A DNA stretch of 64,000 nt from QQWI01 sp964522015 (GTDB lineage Bacteria; Bacillota; Clostridia; Peptostreptococcales; Acidaminobacteraceae). The first letter of the stretch is position 1; each line of letters starts with the position of its first letter. The notes below the pieces were generated by a model. It was not told the DNA's origin and ran no database searches. It worked only from the letters and a program-made list of their open reading frames with translations. Where the stretch lies: contig CAZFST010000026.1 in the NCBI GenBank assembly GCA_964522015.1, positions 1-64,000 on the forward strand, given 5' to 3'. Of this stretch, positions 24,330 through 33,571 are shown piece after piece. Both the position numbers and the translations under genes were made by a program.

Positions 24330-26415
24330 GAAGCTAATGGCATACCTAGATGAACAAAATGAGGCAGCGTGGCAAATTCGCCGCCGTGAACGGGCTAAAT
24401 CCCTAGAAATGGCCATAGAAGTCAATAAAAAAGCCACTGAAATAGCTTATGAGAAAGGCCGAGTCTTATCTGAAGTGACCCTGGCAGTTCACAATATCTA
24501 TCAAGCGGAGTATGAAAGTGCCTTGGATAAGTTACTGGGGATTGAAAGCATTATCAATGACATGAATTTACCCATTTGGCATGTAAGGACCTTAAATACC
24601 TTCAGTTTTGCTTATATCAATATGGGAAAGCACGATCGTGCACTGCCCTACCTAAATCAGGGTTTGGCAGAAGCCAGGGCCCATCAAATAAACGATATGG
24701 CTGTTTTTTTACTTTACAATTTAGCTGAGATTTATAAGGGGGATGGGATCAAAAGATATGAAGATGCTTTTGTGCTCCTTGAAGAAGCCCGGGCTCTATC
24801 TGAAGTGTATTTAAAAGATAGCCTGCCTTTGATGTTAGCGAGTATGGCAGTTTGTCAAAGTTACCTAGGTAACAAGCAGTTAATGATGACATATGTTGAA
24901 GCAGCCCTAACATCAGCTAGTGAATCTTCAGAGATGAACTCAATAGATCAGTGTTATCATATATTGGGTGAGCTTTATTTCAAAGAAGGGGATTATCCTA
25001 AATGTCTTGAGATTGTGAACAAAAGCATGGCCCATCAAAAGCAATATTCACAGGCTTATGGCTTGGCAAATAACGACTATTTACTGGCAAGGGCTTATCA
25101 CGGCATGGGGCAAGATGATTTAGCATACTCCCATGCAAGCCATGCAATGGCAGTGGCTTCAGAATTGGGTATGTCTATTAAGGGTGGCTTAGCCCAGCTA
25201 TTGGGCACCCTATCAGAGGCGAACGGAGAGTTTGAAAGTACTGTAAAATACATGAAGATCGTATTAGAAGAAAATGAAAAGCAATACACTATGGAGCTAA
25301 AGAATCAAATAAGCGTCATGTCTGCAGAACTTAAAAATACCCAACTTCAGAAGGATGCAGAAATTTATAGATTAAAGAATATTGCCCTGAAAGAAAAATC
25401 AGATGCCCTTGAGGTACTCCTAAAGGAATTAAAAGAAACACAGAATCAACTGATATTACAAGAGAAAATGGCATCTTTAGGTAATTTAATTTCTGGTATT
25501 GCCCACGAGATCAACACACCATTTGGTGTGATTCAAGCTGCCGTTCAAAATGTTCAGAAGTATGCTAGTCAAGTGATTTCAGTTGATTTTCCAGAGCTTT
25601 TGCTAAGACTGGATCAAGTGACGCGAGAAAGCCTTGTGGCTATGTTACAGCAAGCTTCCAAAAACCATGTTCTGCTGACCACATCACAAGAGCGGCAAAA
25701 GCGTGTGGAAATTCAAGCTGTACTCTTAAATGAAGGGGACAGTGAGGCATTTAGACATGCAGAGCAATTGGTAGACATGCGACTCTTTGAAATAACCCAA
25801 CCCGTACTATCGGTCATCAGGTCTCCCCATTGTGAAGCTATCTTAGAAACAGTCTACCAACTGTCAGGCATTATTAGAAACCTTGAACATATTCAAATAT
25901 CAGTGAGTAAAGCTTCAAAAACAATATTTGCACTTAAAAACTATGCGCATTTCAGTGCCTCTGAAGAATTTGTCAGTGCAAATCCCATTGATGGCATTGA
26001 TACAATACTTCAGCTGTATCACAATCAAATGAAAAATCATGTGATTTTAAATTTGGAGATTGAAGATGTTGGTTTAATTGACTGTTTGCCTGATGAATTA
26101 CACCAAGTATGGATGAACTTGGTACAAAACGCCCTGCAGGCAATGAATTACTCAGGAAAGTTGACTATTAGAAGCAAGCGATTGGAAAAAACCGTTCTAA
26201 TCTCCATAGAAGATACGGGGGATGGCATTGCAGCTGAAAATTCAGAACGGGTCTTTGAACCCTTCTTCACCACAAAAAAAATGGGTGTTGGTTCTGGTTT
26301 GGGTTTGCATCTGGTGTCGAATATTGTAAAAAAACACCACGGTACAATTACTTTTGACAGTCAACCTGGTTTAACGACTTTTAATGTGATGCTACCAATA
26401 ACACAAAATTCATAA
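24319..26415 (+). CDS. TPR-containing histidine kinase
   Basis: 698 residues, no membrane segment. Residues about 20-330 form tetratricopeptide-like helical pairs (for example SFAYINMGKHDRALPYLNQGL and ANNDYLLARAYHGMGQDDLAYSHA). A coiled coil (335-395) follows, then a kinase core with H-box MASLGNLISGIAHEINTPFG, a long helical insert, N-box VWMNLVQNALQAM, G1 IEDTGDGI, F-box FEPFFTTK and G2 GSGLGLHLV. The H-box-to-ATPase spacing is longer than usual. I chose ATG 24319, which overlaps the HD-GYP gene by 11 bases; upstream in-frame ATGs are inside the tandem repeat. It may phosphorylate the co-encoded receiver-HD-GYP protein, by inference. Confidence 0.85.
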   Translation: MKDEKLMAYLDEQNEAAWQIRRRERAKSLEMAIEVNKKATEIAYEKGRVLSEVTLAVHNIYQAEYESALDKLLGIESIINDMNLPIWHVRTLNTFSFAYINMGKHDRALPYLNQGLAEARAHQINDMAVFLLYNLAEIYKGDGIKRYEDAFVLLEEARALSEVYLKDSLPLMLASMAVCQSYLGNKQLMMTYVEAALTSASESSEMNSIDQCYHILGELYFKEGDYPKCLEIVNKSMAHQKQYSQAYGLANNDYLLARAYHGMGQDDLAYSHASHAMAVASELGMSIKGGLAQLLGTLSEANGEFESTVKYMKIVLEENEKQYTMELKNQISVMSAELKNTQLQKDAEIYRLKNIALKEKSDALEVLLKELKETQNQLILQEKMASLGNLISGIAHEINTPFGVIQAAVQNVQKYASQVISVDFPELLLRLDQVTRESLVAMLQQASKNHVLLTTSQERQKRVEIQAVLLNEGDSEAFRHAEQLVDMRLFEITQPVLSVIRSPHCEAILETVYQLSGIIRNLEHIQISVSKASKTIFALKNYAHFSASEEFVSANPIDGIDTILQLYHNQMKNHVILNLEIEDVGLIDCLPDELHQVWMNLVQNALQAMNYSGKLTIRSKRLEKTVLISIEDTGDGIAAENSERVFEPFFTTKKMGVGSGLGLHLVSNIVKKHHGTITFDSQPGLTTFNVMLPITQNS

Positions 26416-26732
26416 CGTAAACTCAAAATTAATAGCTTAGTGTTGGATTCCCAGTAAAAGGACAACGTTTCCTGATATATCAATTAATTATTATGGCAAA
26501 TGTAGTTGACATGCCACCTCCGTGTGCGTAAAGTAATATTCAATAGTTTGGTTTGGGTGTCAAAAGTATTTAGTTGAGCAAACATATACAATATACTGCG
26601 GTTGCGTAAGCAAGCTGCACTGTATATTGTATATGTTTATTGCGAAACTTACTTTTGACACTCAAACCATAGTTTGGGCGTCGACACTCAAACCATTGAA
26701 CTAGCGATATTAGGCTATGAGGAGGTTATAAA
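26416..26732. other. Intergenic region rich in inverted repeats
   Basis: No gene. The first 130 bases show no clear signal. From 26550 a long imperfect hairpin and a second small palindrome fill the space up to the permease ribosome binding site (GAGGAGG, 26719-26725). See the repeat entries. Confidence 0.6.
26550..26693. repeat. Palindromic repeat element, copy 1
   Basis: A 119-base imperfect hairpin. Outer arms GGTTTGGGTGTCAAAAGTA (26550-26568) and its near-complement (26650-26668, one mismatch); inner arms AAACATATACAATATA (26580-26595) and its perfect complement (26623-26638); a centre with ACTGCGGTTG and TAAGCAAGCTGCA. A separate 22-bp imperfect palindrome with the same half-site, centred on GTCGAC, follows at 26672-26693. 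The first 70 bases recur at 28083-28152. Confidence 0.8.
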
Positions 26733-28076
26733 ATGGAAAAGGGATTAGAAAAGAAATATGGACTTTTCACCGCCATTGCTATGGTTGTTGGCGTCGTTAT
26801 CGGTTCAGGTGTTTTCTTTAAAGCAGACGATGTTTTAAAGCTCACAAATGGTAATTTACTCCTAGCACTACTGGCATGGGGTATCGGTGCTTTCTCTATG
26901 ATTTTTGGCTCTCTTGTTTTTGCAGAATTCGCCCAACGCATTGAAAAATCAAACGGCATTGTGGATTATTCTGAAATGGCCTATGGCAAGCGTTTTGGTT
27001 ATTTAGTAGGCTGGTTTAAAGGGGTGCTTTATTATGCACCACTGTCAGCGATTCTCGCTTGGGTCTCGGCACTTTATACGATGATTCTATTTGGCAGCGA
27101 TAACCCAAGTAATTCACCAGCCACTTGGATGCTTGCAGTCTTTTATATGCTCATGATTTATGTCATTAATATTTTATCACCAATTTTAGCTGGCAGAATC
27201 CAAGTCAGCGCCACCATTATTAAGTTGATTCCCCTGTCTCTAGTGGCGGTTGTGGGTACCATTGCAGGGCTGATGAACGGGGTAACAGGGACTAATTTCA
27301 CACAGGCTCTAGGCTCTTTTGGCAGTTCGTCTGGTACTTTGGCATCAGCAGTGGTTGCAACGGCATTTGCCTACGAAGGCTGGATCTCTGCAGTTACCAT
27401 CAATAGTGAAATCAAAGACTCAAAAGTCAATTTACCAAAAGCACTTATTTTTGGCGCCATCATCGTCTTTGTGGTCTATATTCTTTACTTTTTAGGAATT
27501 GCCAGTGTTTTGCCAACCAACGAGATTATCGCTCAAGGGGATAATGCTGTATCCATGGTGACAAGCCAACTCTTTGGTGGTGTAGCATCAACCCTCTTAA
27601 CTGTGTTTGTTGTGGTGTCATGCATTGGAACCCTTAATGGCTTAGTGCTATCCGTTATTCGCATCCCTTATTCCCTAGCTATACGCAACCAGGGGCCAGC
27701 ACCTCAGTGGATGAGAAAAGTCGATCCAAAGCACAACGCACCTTTGAATTCAGCTTTGTTTGCTGGTGTTTTATCAATTGTGTATTTGATTCTTTGGTAT
27801 TGCAGTATCAATGAGACATTTGGCCAGTACATTGGTTTGGATGAAATTCCAATCGTCATGATTTACGGTCTTTATGTGTTTTTATACATTTGGTACATGA
27901 AAGAATTTACTGACCTTGGATTTGTCAAACGCTTTGTAATTCCAATTTGTGCAACCCTGGGTTCTGCGGTGATTATTTATGGTGGTATTACCAATCCAAG
28001 TATTGGTTTATACCTTCTGGTTTCAGTTGCCGTTGTTGCCGTTGGTCTACTCTTTTATAGAAAAGAAAAAGTATAG
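26733..28076 (+). CDS. APC-family amino-acid permease
   Basis: 447 residues with about 12 hydrophobic segments. The first helix has the APC substrate-binding stretch VVGVVIGSGVFFKADD (GSG motif), and the sixth has FAYEGWISAVTINSEIKD, typical of the LAT/SteT-like branch. It would move an amino acid in, or exchange two, across the membrane; the substrate is not predictable here. GAGGAGG is a strong ribosome binding site. It stands alone, with palindromic repeat elements on both sides and a terminator at 28162, so it could have been moved or amplified as a unit, though no transposase is present. Confidence 0.88.
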   Translation: MEKGLEKKYGLFTAIAMVVGVVIGSGVFFKADDVLKLTNGNLLLALLAWGIGAFSMIFGSLVFAEFAQRIEKSNGIVDYSEMAYGKRFGYLVGWFKGVLYYAPLSAILAWVSALYTMILFGSDNPSNSPATWMLAVFYMLMIYVINILSPILAGRIQVSATIIKLIPLSLVAVVGTIAGLMNGVTGTNFTQALGSFGSSSGTLASAVVATAFAYEGWISAVTINSEIKDSKVNLPKALIFGAIIVFVVYILYFLGIASVLPTNEIIAQGDNAVSMVTSQLFGGVASTLLTVFVVVSCIGTLNGLVLSVIRIPYSLAIRNQGPAPQWMRKVDPKHNAPLNSALFAGVLSIVYLILWYCSINETFGQYIGLDEIPIVMIYGLYVFLYIWYMKEFTDLGFVKRFVIPICATLGSAVIIYGGITNPSIGLYLLVSVAVVAVGLLFYRKEKV

Positions 28077-28082
28077 GTGGAT

Positions 28083-28152
28083 GGTTTGGGTGTCGAAAGG
28101 ATTTAGTTGATCAACCGCACTCAATAGACTGCGGTTGTATAAGCAAGCTGCA
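28083..28152. repeat. Palindromic repeat element, copy 2 (half)
   Basis: Aligns without gaps to 26550-26619: both begin GGTTTGGGTGTC, both carry ATTTAGTTGA, and both have ACTGCGGTTG starting 45 bases in, followed by TAAGCAAGCTGCA. The middle 15 bases differ. The right half of the hairpin is missing and a terminator follows. Confidence 0.8.
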
Positions 28153-28160
28153 AAGTTGAA

Positions 28161-28206
28161 GCTCTAAACTCATTGAAATTGATGGGTTTAGAGTTTCTAT
28201 TTGTTT
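28161..28206 (+). terminator. Terminator after the permease
   Basis: CTCTAAAC and GTTTAGAG arms (28162-28169, 28186-28193), extended inward by CA/TG pairs, are followed by TTTCTATTTGTTTT. Confidence 0.75.
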
Positions 28207-28218
28207 TGGCGACTTTTC

Positions 28219-28247
28219 TTGTGTTCTATGGTGTGAACTGATATAAT
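28219..28247 (+). promoter_or_regulatory. Promoter for the U32 gene
   Basis: TTGTGT, 17 bases, then TATAAT (28242-28247) with a TGA extension. It lies about 60 bases before the U32 start. Confidence 0.6.
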
Positions 28248-28305
28248 TCTACGACGACAAATTTAGACGCGTTTTTTGGAATAGTCAGTAGTACGGAGGA
28301 AAAAA

Positions 28306-30549
28306 ATGACTGAATTATTAGCGCCAGCAGGAAATATGGAAGCTTTAAAAGCTGCAATTTCAAATGGTTGTGATGCCATATACTTAGGAATGCAAAAATT
28401 TGGTGCCCGTGCATACTCATCTAACTTTGATTTAGAATCCTTAAATGAGGCTATTATGTATGCCCACCTGAGAAATGTTAAAATCTATGTGACAATGAAC
28501 ACCATTGTTTTCGAAAATGAAACTTCAGAGATGATAGAGCAGATCCATGAATTAAATCAGATCGGCGTTGACGGTATTATCGTCCAGGACCTAGCCGCTT
28601 TCGATTATATTGTTAAAAACTTTGTTGATATGGAAGCCCATTGTTCAACGCAAATGGGCATAGACGATTTGGAAGGCACTTTATTGTTTAAAGAGCTCGG
28701 TGCTAAAAGAGTGGTTTTGTCCCGTGAGGTTGAAATTGAAAAGGTTAAAGAGATTAGAAGAATCGCTAAAATACCATTAGAAATCTTTGTTCACGGTGCT
28801 TTGTGTGTTTCTTATTCTGGTAATTGCCTAATGTCTGGATTAATCGGCTTTCGAAGTGGCAATCGCGGAAGATGCGTGGGATCCTGTCGCAAGGGTTATG
28901 AACTGATCGATACCACAAGGGGCACTGTTTTAGGAGAAAACTACATTCTGTCAACTAAAGACTTAAATACAATCGATCATATTGAGGATTTAAGAGAAAT
29001 TGATTCTTTGAAAATTGAAGGTCGAATGAAAGAGCCTGCCTATGTTGCCAATGTGGTATCAAAATATCGCAAGGCCTTAGACCATAAAATAACCTCTGAA
29101 GATAAAGAACACCTAAGCAAAACCTTTAATCGAACCTTTACCAAAGGTTATTTGTTTAGCGAAGACCCAGCAGAGATTACAAATGTCTTAAGACCCAATA
29201 ACACGGGTTATGAAATCGGGAGAATTAGTAAGATTATTAAAGACATGTATGAAATCACACTGTCTCGTCCTTTAAATCAAAATGATATCATTAGGATAAG
29301 CCATAACAACGAAGATGTGATTTTATCGGTTGTCAAGCTCTACGATAAAGATGGCAATCTCATTAACAAAGCCGATAGGGTTTGTTATATCAAAATGAAA
29401 GAAAAGGTATCTAAGGGTGACTTAGTTTACATCACCAAGGATTATGCCTATTACAAAGAATTAGAATCATCATCAGAAAAGGAATTTAGGCGTTTTAACT
29501 TAGATATTCGGGTGTATGCAGTTCCAGATTCAAAGCTAGTGATTGATGCTGAGGGCTTAGGCGTTCATTATTTATATGAAAGTGAAGAAATCCTCGGGGA
29601 AGCCATTAATAATCCGACCACAAAAGAGGCAGTCATTAAGCAATTTTCAAGATTAAATGACACGATATTCGAGCTTGGTCAGATTGATTTTGAGCCATGT
29701 AATGCCTTTATTCCAGCCAAACTGTTAAATGCAGCAAGAAGGGATATCGTACAGGGCTTATATGACCTAAAGCTGAACAGCCAAATGAAAAGAACCAAGG
29801 CTGTCAAGACAAAAGAAAAAATAAGCTTTGCCCCTAAGGCACCTTACCTGACCGCCACTGTAACCACTCAGGACCAGTATGATGCTTGCCTCAGCTGTGG
29901 TGTTCAGGAGATCTATTTTGAAAATGTGGTGAGAAGAAACCAGAACGATTATCAGGAAAAAGTAGGTCAGTTACTGATTGGGGGCTACGGCGGAATCTAT
30001 TACTACAGAAATACCAACCCTTTTGTGACGGATTATTCCCTCAATGTAGTGAATTCTAGCAGTTGCTACGAACTATTTAAGTTAGGTGCGAAACGTGTTA
30101 CCTTATCTTACGAACTCAATAAGCAGCAAATTGAGGACTTAGTACAGGGATATTATGAAGAAAATCAGGGTTACCCTGCTCTTGAAATGATAGTCTATGG
30201 TAGAGCGCCACTCTTGTTTACAAAATATTGCCCCCTTAAAAAAATGGATCAATGCGGTCACTGCAGAACCAATCGCTATGAGTTAAAAGATGAGAATGGC
30301 ACATTCCCCATCTTGACCCATGAAGACTGTACCACCACGATTCTTAACGGAAAGACCCTTAATCTGTTAGATGAGTTAGAAAGCATAAAAGCCATCGAAG
30401 CATTCAGATTAAATTTCACCATAGAATCAAAGGAAGAGGTTGTAAAAACAATTAAGTTGGCCTTAAGTAAATTAAATGGTGGATTGAATAAAACTGTCTT
30501 TAATCAAGAAACAGACACAAGAGGCCATTTCAATAAAGAGATTTTGTAG
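28306..30549 (+). CDS. U32-family protein (RlhA/TrhP-like)
   Basis: 747 residues. The N-terminal half is the U32 domain: ELLAPAGNMEALKAAISNGCDAIYLG at the start and the cluster HGALCVSYSGNC..SG..G.RSGNRGRC.GSCR, whose four cysteines (at about 166-200) fit the [4Fe-4S] ligands shown for U32 proteins such as UbiU and TrhP. Although annotated as peptidases or collagenases, characterised members hydroxylate RNA or ubiquinone precursors. The long C-terminal part (DUF3656-like and a final domain with YCPLKKMDQCGHC, another possible metal site) matches clostridial RlhA-type proteins. 23S rRNA or tRNA modification is the likely role. ACGGAGG precedes the ATG; the CCA-adding gene follows. Confidence 0.85.
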   Translation: MTELLAPAGNMEALKAAISNGCDAIYLGMQKFGARAYSSNFDLESLNEAIMYAHLRNVKIYVTMNTIVFENETSEMIEQIHELNQIGVDGIIVQDLAAFDYIVKNFVDMEAHCSTQMGIDDLEGTLLFKELGAKRVVLSREVEIEKVKEIRRIAKIPLEIFVHGALCVSYSGNCLMSGLIGFRSGNRGRCVGSCRKGYELIDTTRGTVLGENYILSTKDLNTIDHIEDLREIDSLKIEGRMKEPAYVANVVSKYRKALDHKITSEDKEHLSKTFNRTFTKGYLFSEDPAEITNVLRPNNTGYEIGRISKIIKDMYEITLSRPLNQNDIIRISHNNEDVILSVVKLYDKDGNLINKADRVCYIKMKEKVSKGDLVYITKDYAYYKELESSSEKEFRRFNLDIRVYAVPDSKLVIDAEGLGVHYLYESEEILGEAINNPTTKEAVIKQFSRLNDTIFELGQIDFEPCNAFIPAKLLNAARRDIVQGLYDLKLNSQMKRTKAVKTKEKISFAPKAPYLTATVTTQDQYDACLSCGVQEIYFENVVRRNQNDYQEKVGQLLIGGYGGIYYYRNTNPFVTDYSLNVVNSSSCYELFKLGAKRVTLSYELNKQQIEDLVQGYYEENQGYPALEMIVYGRAPLLFTKYCPLKKMDQCGHCRTNRYELKDENGTFPILTHEDCTTTILNGKTLNLLDELESIKAIEAFRLNFTIESKEEVVKTIKLALSKLNGGLNKTVFNQETDTRGHFNKEIL

Positions 30550-30612
30550 GCTTTTGGGCAAAACCCTTAAAATCAGTAATATTTATAGAGTGGTCATTAA
30601 GGAGGTAAATCA

Positions 30613-31977
30613 ATGACGATGGGAACCCGTCTAACAAATATCTCAATGGAAATGCCAAAAGGAGCCTTGGAAATCCTTAAAGTCCTTAAGGAAGCTGGAT
30701 TTCAAGCGTATTTTGTAGGGGGTTGCGTCAGAGACCTGTGCCTCAATAGACCATACCAAGATATTGACATCACAACAGACGCTGTTCCAGATCGTGTTAT
30801 ATCCCTATTTAAGCGTGTGATTCCAACTGGTGTACCCTATGGTACCGTCACGGTTTTGCAAAAGGACGGTGGCTACGAAGTCACCACCTACAGGCAAGAA
30901 ATCGGGTTTAGTGATGGTAGAAGGCCTGATGTTGTCGCCTTTTCAAAAGACTTGAAAGAAGACCTTTCCCGCAGAGATTTCACCATCAATGCCATGGCCC
31001 TTAGCGCTGATGGTCAGTTAATGGACCCTTTCAATGGGTTTACAGACCTTGAAAATAAACAATTAAGAGCGGTGGGAAATCCCGATGAACGGTTTGAAGA
31101 GGACAGACTTCGTAAACTCCGTGGAATTCGTTTTGCAGCCCAATTGGGTTTTGAAATCGAACCCAACACCTACAGGGCCATCAAAAATAACCCAAGCCTT
31201 GTAGGTGTCAGCGTGGAGCGCATTAAGGTTGAGATTGACAAAATACTCCTTAGCAACAGGCCGGACTATGGCTTGAAATTGCTCCAAGAGACTGGACTCA
31301 TGGCCCTGTGTTTACCAGAGCTGGTGCCCATGGTGGGTTTTGTCCAGCATCATCCTGCCCATCTTCACGATGTTTTCACCCATACCCTCTCTGTGGTGGC
31401 CAACGCCCCAAATAGCCTTGCCATTCGATGGGGGGCCCTGCTCCACGATATCGGAAAGCCCGATACCTTTACAAGAGGCGAGGACGGGATTGGCCATTTC
31501 TATGGCCACCAGGAAAATTCAAAAACCCTGGCAGATCAACTGATGACCCGCTTGAAATTCCCCAATAACTTAAAAGCTGAAATCCTTGTCCTTATTAACT
31601 TTCATATGCTAAGACCCGTACTGGAACCAAAGCCCATCAATCGGTTTGTTCATAAAGTTGGGGAGCAGGTCGTATTACCCTTGCTGCAGCTCATGCGCGC
31701 CGATGCCATCGGCACAGGTACCCCGGTGGATGATGGGTATTATGATCAATTGGAAAATTTGGTGGCAGGGGCCTTGGCGTCAAAAGTACCCATGGGTAGG
31801 GCAGCCCTCAAGGTTAACGGAGAAGATCTTATGACTGCTTTTCCAGAGTTAAAAAAGAACCCCAAACAGCTAAAAGAACTGTTTGAGGACCTTGTGAATT
31901 TTTGCCTAGAAAAGCCTGAAGCCAATACTGAAGAAGCACTGCTGCTGAGAGCGCAGGTGTGGCTTGAGTCCAATTGA
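30613..31977 (+). CDS. cca: CCA tRNA nucleotidyltransferase
   Basis: 454 residues. It adds or repairs the 3'-CCA end of tRNA. The class II catalytic domain is clear: GGCVRDLCLNRPYQDIDITT (GG plus the DxD pair), then YRQEIGFSDGRRPD, LSRRDFTINAMA and RGIRFAAQLGFEIE. An HD domain follows (residues ~255-380, LLHDIGKPDTF) as in Gram-positive enzymes of this length. AAGGAGG lies 8 bases before the ATG. It is the last plus-strand gene before a convergent chemoreceptor gene; only 34 bases separate the stops and no clear terminator is visible there. Confidence 0.95.
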   Translation: MTMGTRLTNISMEMPKGALEILKVLKEAGFQAYFVGGCVRDLCLNRPYQDIDITTDAVPDRVISLFKRVIPTGVPYGTVTVLQKDGGYEVTTYRQEIGFSDGRRPDVVAFSKDLKEDLSRRDFTINAMALSADGQLMDPFNGFTDLENKQLRAVGNPDERFEEDRLRKLRGIRFAAQLGFEIEPNTYRAIKNNPSLVGVSVERIKVEIDKILLSNRPDYGLKLLQETGLMALCLPELVPMVGFVQHHPAHLHDVFTHTLSVVANAPNSLAIRWGALLHDIGKPDTFTRGEDGIGHFYGHQENSKTLADQLMTRLKFPNNLKAEILVLINFHMLRPVLEPKPINRFVHKVGEQVVLPLLQLMRADAIGTGTPVDDGYYDQLENLVAGALASKVPMGRAALKVNGEDLMTAFPELKKNPKQLKELFEDLVNFCLEKPEANTEEALLLRAQVWLESN

Positions 31978-32011
31978 ATCGCAATATGAAATGTATCAAG
32001 AGCCCACGATC

Positions 32012-33571
32012 TCACAACTTGAAGTGTGTAACCTGTTCTTTTAATAGGGTTGCCTGGCTGTTGAGCTCTTCGCTGGCGGCTGCGGTCTCTTGGGCGGTTG
32101 CACTTGTCAGAGAAACCCCCTCGGAAATTTGACCCATGTGTTGGTTCATTTGCATGACTTCTTGAACTTGGGATTCGGATGCCAGTGCGATGTTTTTAAC
32201 TAAGGTTTCTGCCTTGCTGACAGAGCCAAGTATTTGTGTTAAGGTTCCCGATACTGCGCTGGCTAATTTGACTCCGTGATGGGATTGGGCAGCGGAGGTT
32301 TCCAAAATCAAGGCCGTTTCTTTGGCAGAAAGCGCTGAGCGTTCGGCTAGGGAACGGACTTCTTTAGCCACCACTGCAAAACCCCTACCTTGGTCGCCAG
32401 CTCTTGCGGCTTCTACAGAGGCATTTAATGCTAGAATATTGGTTTGAAAGGCGATGTGATCGATGACCTTAATGATTTTAGACATATCACATGCAGATTG
32501 GTTGATAAGAGACATGGCCTTCACCATTTCAGCCATTTGATTGTGGCCATTTTGAGCATCTTTGCAGGCCTCTGCGGTGATGATTTGCGCTTCTCTTGCC
32601 CCGCTGGCATTAAGGCTGCTTTGCTCTGTAATGGCCTTGAAGGTGGTGTTCAAATGGAAGATAGCACTGGCTTGTTCTGATGCGCCAGTGGAAAGTGCTT
32701 GACTGGAATTAGCCACAAGCATGGAACCTGAGGAGACCTGGCCTGAGGCTGTATTGATTTGCGTGATAATCTGATGGGTATGGGATGCCATCATGTTTAG
32801 CGATTTGGCCAATAGGCTGATTTCGTCTTGACCGGATGAAGGTAGTCTTGCATTTAAGTTGCCTTGAGCCATTTGATTGGCAACAGCCACCATTTGGTCT
32901 ACGGGATGATTAATCCGATGTTTGATGTAAAACCAAAGAATTGTAAGGGACAAGGCTGTAAAAAACAAGGTGATGGCCATGCCGATTAAGAAGTTTCGAA
33001 TAAATTGATTGTAAGCAGTAGAAATATCAAAATCCGTTCCAATCACTGCAACGACCTGATTTTGGCTGTCAAGAACGGGGAAGTAACTACTGATAAGGCG
33101 ACCGAAGGCACCGTTCTCATAATTCCCTGGCATATCTAAGGCAGTGGCGACGAGTTCTTGATAAATAGACTGGTAGTCCTCTTCAATTGGGGTCCCCAAA
33201 GGGGTATAGAATTCACTGCCTGCTTTATAGCCATCGGCGACATAAATCCAAGAACCGTCAGTGTTTTTTTTGGAGAGATAGACAAATTTTGCGCCAGTTG
33301 CGCCTTGAATACTTTCGATTTGCGTTTTTAGAGGTAAGTAAGCGTCGTTTTGTATATCTGCCTCAGTGTTAAAATCATCGAGAATTTTAAGATTTGCTGA
33401 GATTTGCGGCAAAAGATAATCTCTAACCTGCTGAGCTCGGTCTACGGCTGAGTTTTTTACAAGATTAAACATAGCGATAAAAGCGCTGACTTGAAGGGCA
33501 AGACTACATATTAGGATTAGAACTGTAACAACCATCATTAAGCGGATTCCAAGACGTTGATACCATTTCAT
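32012..33571 (-). CDS. Methyl-accepting chemotaxis protein
   Basis: 519 residues. TM1 (about 8-32), an extracytoplasmic Cache-like sensor (35-185, with IGTDFDISTAYNQF near its end), TM2 (190-215), HAMP (215-270) and a signalling domain (290-515). The conserved hairpin tip is present: VIDHIAFQTNILALNASVEAARAGDQGRGFAVVAKEVR, the CheA/CheW contact region. QETAAASEELNSQA near the C-terminus is a likely methylation helix. I chose ATG 33571 because GGAGGTGA ends 5 bases before it; the GTG at 33580 lies inside that site. No cheW, cheA proper, cheR or cheB is in the window, so it must feed kinases elsewhere. Confidence 0.93.
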   Translation of the reverse strand: MKWYQRLGIRLMMVVTVLILICSLALQVSAFIAMFNLVKNSAVDRAQQVRDYLLPQISANLKILDDFNTEADIQNDAYLPLKTQIESIQGATGAKFVYLSKKNTDGSWIYVADGYKAGSEFYTPLGTPIEEDYQSIYQELVATALDMPGNYENGAFGRLISSYFPVLDSQNQVVAVIGTDFDISTAYNQFIRNFLIGMAITLFFTALSLTILWFYIKHRINHPVDQMVAVANQMAQGNLNARLPSSGQDEISLLAKSLNMMASHTHQIITQINTASGQVSSGSMLVANSSQALSTGASEQASAIFHLNTTFKAITEQSSLNASGAREAQIITAEACKDAQNGHNQMAEMVKAMSLINQSACDMSKIIKVIDHIAFQTNILALNASVEAARAGDQGRGFAVVAKEVRSLAERSALSAKETALILETSAAQSHHGVKLASAVSGTLTQILGSVSKAETLVKNIALASESQVQEVMQMNQHMGQISEGVSLTSATAQETAAASEELNSQATLLKEQVTHFKL

